Assembly (NCBI GenBank): GCA_027335545.1
Contig: DAHWHV010000237.1
Coordinates: 1 to 7,047, forward strand
DNA: 7,047 nucleotides
Direction: 5' to 3'
DNA from: Clostridia bacterium
GTDB taxonomy: Bacteria > Bacillota_E > RBS10-35 > JAJYVN01
Shown here one piece after another: positions 5,532-7,047 of the stretch; position 1 is the first letter of the stretch; each line of letters begins with the position of its first letter. Both the position numbers and the translations under genes were made by a program. The notes under the pieces are model-generated. The model did not search any database and was not told where the DNA came from. It saw only the letters and a program-made list of their open reading frames with translations.

Positions 5532-6332
5532 ATGGAGATGGACCAGGGGAGCGAACGGCGGGCGGAGCGGCAGACGGAGCGGATGGCGGACTCCGAGCGC
5601 TACTTCCTCGATCTGAACGGCTACCTGCTGATCGAGGGGGTGCTCTCCGCGGAGGAGCTGGCCGCGGCCAACCGCGCGATCGAGGCGCGCAACCTCCCGG
5701 CACCGCAGCCGGAGGATGGCAGCCCCCGCTTCGGCGGCTTCCTGCGGTGGGAGGAGCCGGTCTTCCGCCGCCTGATCGACCACCCGCGGCTGGTGCCCTA
5801 CCTCCAGGAGATCGTCGGCGAGGGCTTCCGCCTCGACCACGAGTACGGCATCTACATGCGCCGCAACCGGGCGGGGCTGGGCCTGCACGGCGGGGGCACG
5901 CCCTTCGACCCGGCGCAGTACTATCGCGTCGTCGACGGCCGGATGTACAACGGCCTCATCGTCGCCTCCTGGGCGCTGGCGGACATCCCGCCCGGGGCGG
6001 GCGGCTTCTGCTGCATCCCCGGCAGCCACAAGCAGAACTGGCGGACGCCGCGGGCCGCATCCGGCTTCACCTCGGAGACGCTGCTGCGGCAGGTCCCCCA
6101 GACCGCGGGTTCGGTCCTGATCTTCACGGAGGCCCTGCGCCACGGCACGCTCCCCTGGGACGCCGACCACGAGCGCCGCTCTCTGCTGTACAAGTACTGT
6201 CCTGGGCACATGGCCTGGGGCCGGCGCGGGCACGACCCCGAGTTGCTGGCGCTGCTCACCGACAACCAGCGCCTCGTGCTGGAGCCGCCCTACGTCTGGA
6301 AGCGGCAGCCCATCGCCGTGCCGGAGGGGTAG
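5532..6332 (+). CDS. Phytanoyl-CoA dioxygenase (PhyH) family protein with HGG in place of HxD
   Basis: This encodes a 266-aa soluble protein of the PhyH branch of Fe(II)/2-oxoglutarate-dependent oxygenases. The recognisable start is YFLDLNGYLLIEGVLS. The double-stranded beta-helix core shows LDHEYGIYMRR, LHGGGTPFDPAQYYR, GRMYNGLIVASWALAD, GGFCCIPGSHKQNW and LRHGTLPW, and RRSLLYKY is the likely 2-oxoglutarate-binding arginine region. Candidate iron ligands are His119 and His204. The carboxylate normally two residues after the first His is Gly121. The substrate is unknown, as the family acts on many lipids and small molecules. The start at 5532 was chosen for GGGAGGGG (5517-5524) seven bases upstream. 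The Met at 5583 (MADSERYF, 249 aa) is a serious alternative that fits the family N-terminus better. The gene is divergent from the Clp_N gene and convergent with RidA. Confidence 0.85.
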   Translation: MEMDQGSERRAERQTERMADSERYFLDLNGYLLIEGVLSAEELAAANRAIEARNLPAPQPEDGSPRFGGFLRWEEPVFRRLIDHPRLVPYLQEIVGEGFRLDHEYGIYMRRNRAGLGLHGGGTPFDPAQYYRVVDGRMYNGLIVASWALADIPPGAGGFCCIPGSHKQNWRTPRAASGFTSETLLRQVPQTAGSVLIFTEALRHGTLPWDADHERRSLLYKYCPGHMAWGRRGHDPELLALLTDNQRLVLEPPYVWKRQPIAVPEG

Positions 6333-6364
6333 GTGGTCGCTGCGTATGCAGCGACCACCTACCC
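6327..6364. terminator. Perfect 17-bp-stem hairpin overlapping the PhyH stop codon
   Basis: GGGTAGGTGGTCGCTGC (6327-6343) and its exact complement GCAGCGACCACCTACCC (6348-6364) enclose a GTAT loop. The hairpin fills the gap between the convergent PhyH and RidA genes and can work for both. The TAG stop of the PhyH gene (6330-6332) lies within the left arm, and the RidA stop is only 15 bp beyond the right arm. There is no T-tract on either strand, so termination would be by an atypical or factor-assisted mechanism, or the hairpin protects mRNA ends. Confidence 0.8.
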
Positions 6365-6378
6365 AGGGGGGCCTCCCC

Positions 6379-6765
6379 TCACCCGAGCACCGCCAGCATG
6401 TCGATCTCCACGAGGATGCCGGAGAGCTGGGAGCCGACGGTGGTGCGGGCCGGACGGGGCTCCGGCATCACCTCGCGGTAGATGCGGTCGTAGCCCGGGA
6501 AGTCGCGCTGCAGGTCCTGAAGGTGCACCGTGACCTTGATGACGTCCTCAAAGGTCGCCCCCGCCGCCCGCAGGACCGCGCGCAGGTTCTCCAGGGTCTG
6601 CGCCGTCTGCTCCTCGATGGTGGTGCCCACCACGCGCCGCGTGACCGGGTCGTGCGGGCCGAGGCCCGCCGTGGAGACGAAGGGGCCGCGGCGGATCGCC
6701 TGGGTGTAACTCCCCCCGGGCGCTGGCACGGCGGGCGTGCGAATCTCGATCCTCGGCTCGGCCAT
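6379..6765 (-). CDS. RidA/YjgF/YER057c/UK114-family protein
   Basis: This encodes a 128-aa protein of the RidA (Rid) family, small trimeric cytosolic proteins. The best-known members hydrolyse reactive enamine/imine intermediates released by PLP enzymes, sparing other enzymes from damage. Conserved features are the N-terminal PAPGGSYTQAIRRG, VSTAGLGPHDP, the helix TIEEQTAQTLENLRAVLRAAG, VIKVTVHLQD, and PARTTV with Arg107 at the place of the catalytic Arg that binds the substrate carboxylate. Glu120 lies in the closing VEIDMLAVL strand. Length is typical. The ATG at 6765 was chosen because the family begins there and GAGGG lies 8 bases upstream. The open frame extends further but without family similarity. 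Subfamily (true RidA versus Rid2-7) cannot be settled by eye, so the exact substrate is open. It converges with the PhyH gene. Confidence 0.92.
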   Translation of the reverse strand: MAEPRIEIRTPAVPAPGGSYTQAIRRGPFVSTAGLGPHDPVTRRVVGTTIEEQTAQTLENLRAVLRAAGATFEDVIKVTVHLQDLQRDFPGYDRIYREVMPEPRPARTTVGSQLSGILVEIDMLAVLG

Positions 6766-6907
6766 GGCCGCATCCCTCGCTCTCCATTGTGTGATGGCCG
6801 TCGTCGCAGCCCTGGTCCGCGTCTCTCCCGCCTCGCCTCGCCCCGCCCGCCCCACCCCCCTTGCCGCCGCTGGGAGGTCGCGGCGACAAGCCGCAGTCGG
6901 CCCAGCA
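6766..6907. other. Upstream region of the RidA gene
   Basis: This is non-coding sequence between the RidA start and the tandem repeat. It holds the RidA ribosome site (GAGGG on the minus strand, 6774-6778) and a pyrimidine-rich tract around 6825-6861 containing CCTCG/CCCGC microrepeats. A short palindrome GTCGCGGCGAC is at 6877-6887. No promoter of confident quality was found. Open frames through it look like GC-driven noise. Confidence 0.4.
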
Positions 6908-6920
6908 ACCACCGCGGAGC

Positions 6921-7047
6921 GAAGCTCACCTGCCGTGAGCGGTGCTCCGCCGCGAAGCGAAGCTCACCTGCCGTGAGCGGTGCTCCGCCGCGAAGCGAAG
7001 CTCACCTGCCGTGAGCGGTGCTCCGCCGCGAAGCGAAGCTCACCTGC
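6921..7047. repeat. Perfect 38-bp tandem repeat, at least 3.3 copies
   Basis: Identical 38-bp units begin at 6921, 6959 and 6997, and a fourth begins at 7035 and is cut by the window edge. Each starts GAAGCTCACCTGCCGTGAGC and ends GCTCCGCCGCGAAGC. The left boundary shows a degenerate partial copy (CCGCGGAGC, 6912-6920, versus CCGCGAAGC). Within each unit GCTCAC and GTGAGC form a 6-bp stem with a CTGCC loop. There are no unique spacers between units, so this is a minisatellite and not a CRISPR array. The period is not a multiple of three, so it does not encode a peptide repeat. Confidence 0.95.

Noticed and set aside
4725..6233. 502-codon minus-strand open frame opposite the PhyH gene
   Set aside because: It is the complement of a recognisable PhyH protein and runs through the promoter into another frame of the HTH gene. 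It shows no protein-like pattern.
6766..6912. N-terminal extension of the RidA protein up to 6912
   Set aside because: The added 49 residues do not match the family, which begins at the MAEPRIEIRT-type start, and that start has its own ribosome site.
6921..7047. CRISPR-like repeat array
   Set aside because: The 38-bp units abut directly with no variable spacers and no cas genes are present, so it is a simple tandem repeat.

Overview
The window is very GC-rich bacterial DNA with long spurious open frames on both strands and strong GC/CG codon bias. The gene types (medium-chain zinc dehydrogenase, PhyH-family oxygenase of the 'LHGG' subtype, RidA, RCK-domain membrane protein, helix-turn-helix protein with Clp_N repeats) suggest a high-GC environmental bacterium. 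Chloroflexota (Thermomicrobia-like) or another deep-branching high-GC lineage would fit, but this is an impression from protein style, not a demonstrated assignment. No phage, transposase, rRNA, tRNA or CRISPR locus is visible.

Layout from left to right. Positions 1-216 hold no intact gene but carry degenerate tandem copies of the 3' end of the next gene. A zinc-dependent dehydrogenase follows on the minus strand (217-1221). A 290-bp divergent intergenic region (1222-1511) contains a perfect 17-bp palindrome that looks like an operator. A two-TM pore plus RCK (TrkA-like) gene runs rightwards from 1512. It has an unusual pore filter and a one-base frameshift near 2297 that splits off its last 61 codons. 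A strong GC hairpin (2521-2561) separates it from a convergent minus-strand gene (2644-4956).

That minus-strand gene is the most unusual item. It encodes a 770-aa protein with an N-terminal excisionase/MerR-type helix-turn-helix followed by about eight Clp N-terminal half-repeats, equivalent to four Clp_N domains, and no AAA+ ATPase. Its promoter (TGTACA-17-TATACT) is well resolved, with short repeats just upstream of the -35 box. A gene-free stretch of about 480 bp (5052-5531) follows.

Next comes a PhyH-family Fe(II)/2-oxoglutarate oxygenase homologue (5532-6332, plus strand), whose usual HxD iron-binding motif reads His-Gly-Gly. Its stop codon lies inside a perfect 17-bp-stem hairpin shared with the convergent RidA-family deaminase gene (6379-6765, minus strand). 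The right edge is a perfect 38-bp tandem repeat (at least 3.3 copies) that runs off the window.

The genes are mostly singletons in alternating orientation, so no operon-level pathway can be claimed. The dehydrogenase, oxygenase and RidA protein are consistent with small-molecule oxidation and detoxification. The Clp_N/HTH protein looks like a regulator that may sense a protein or peptide ligand.
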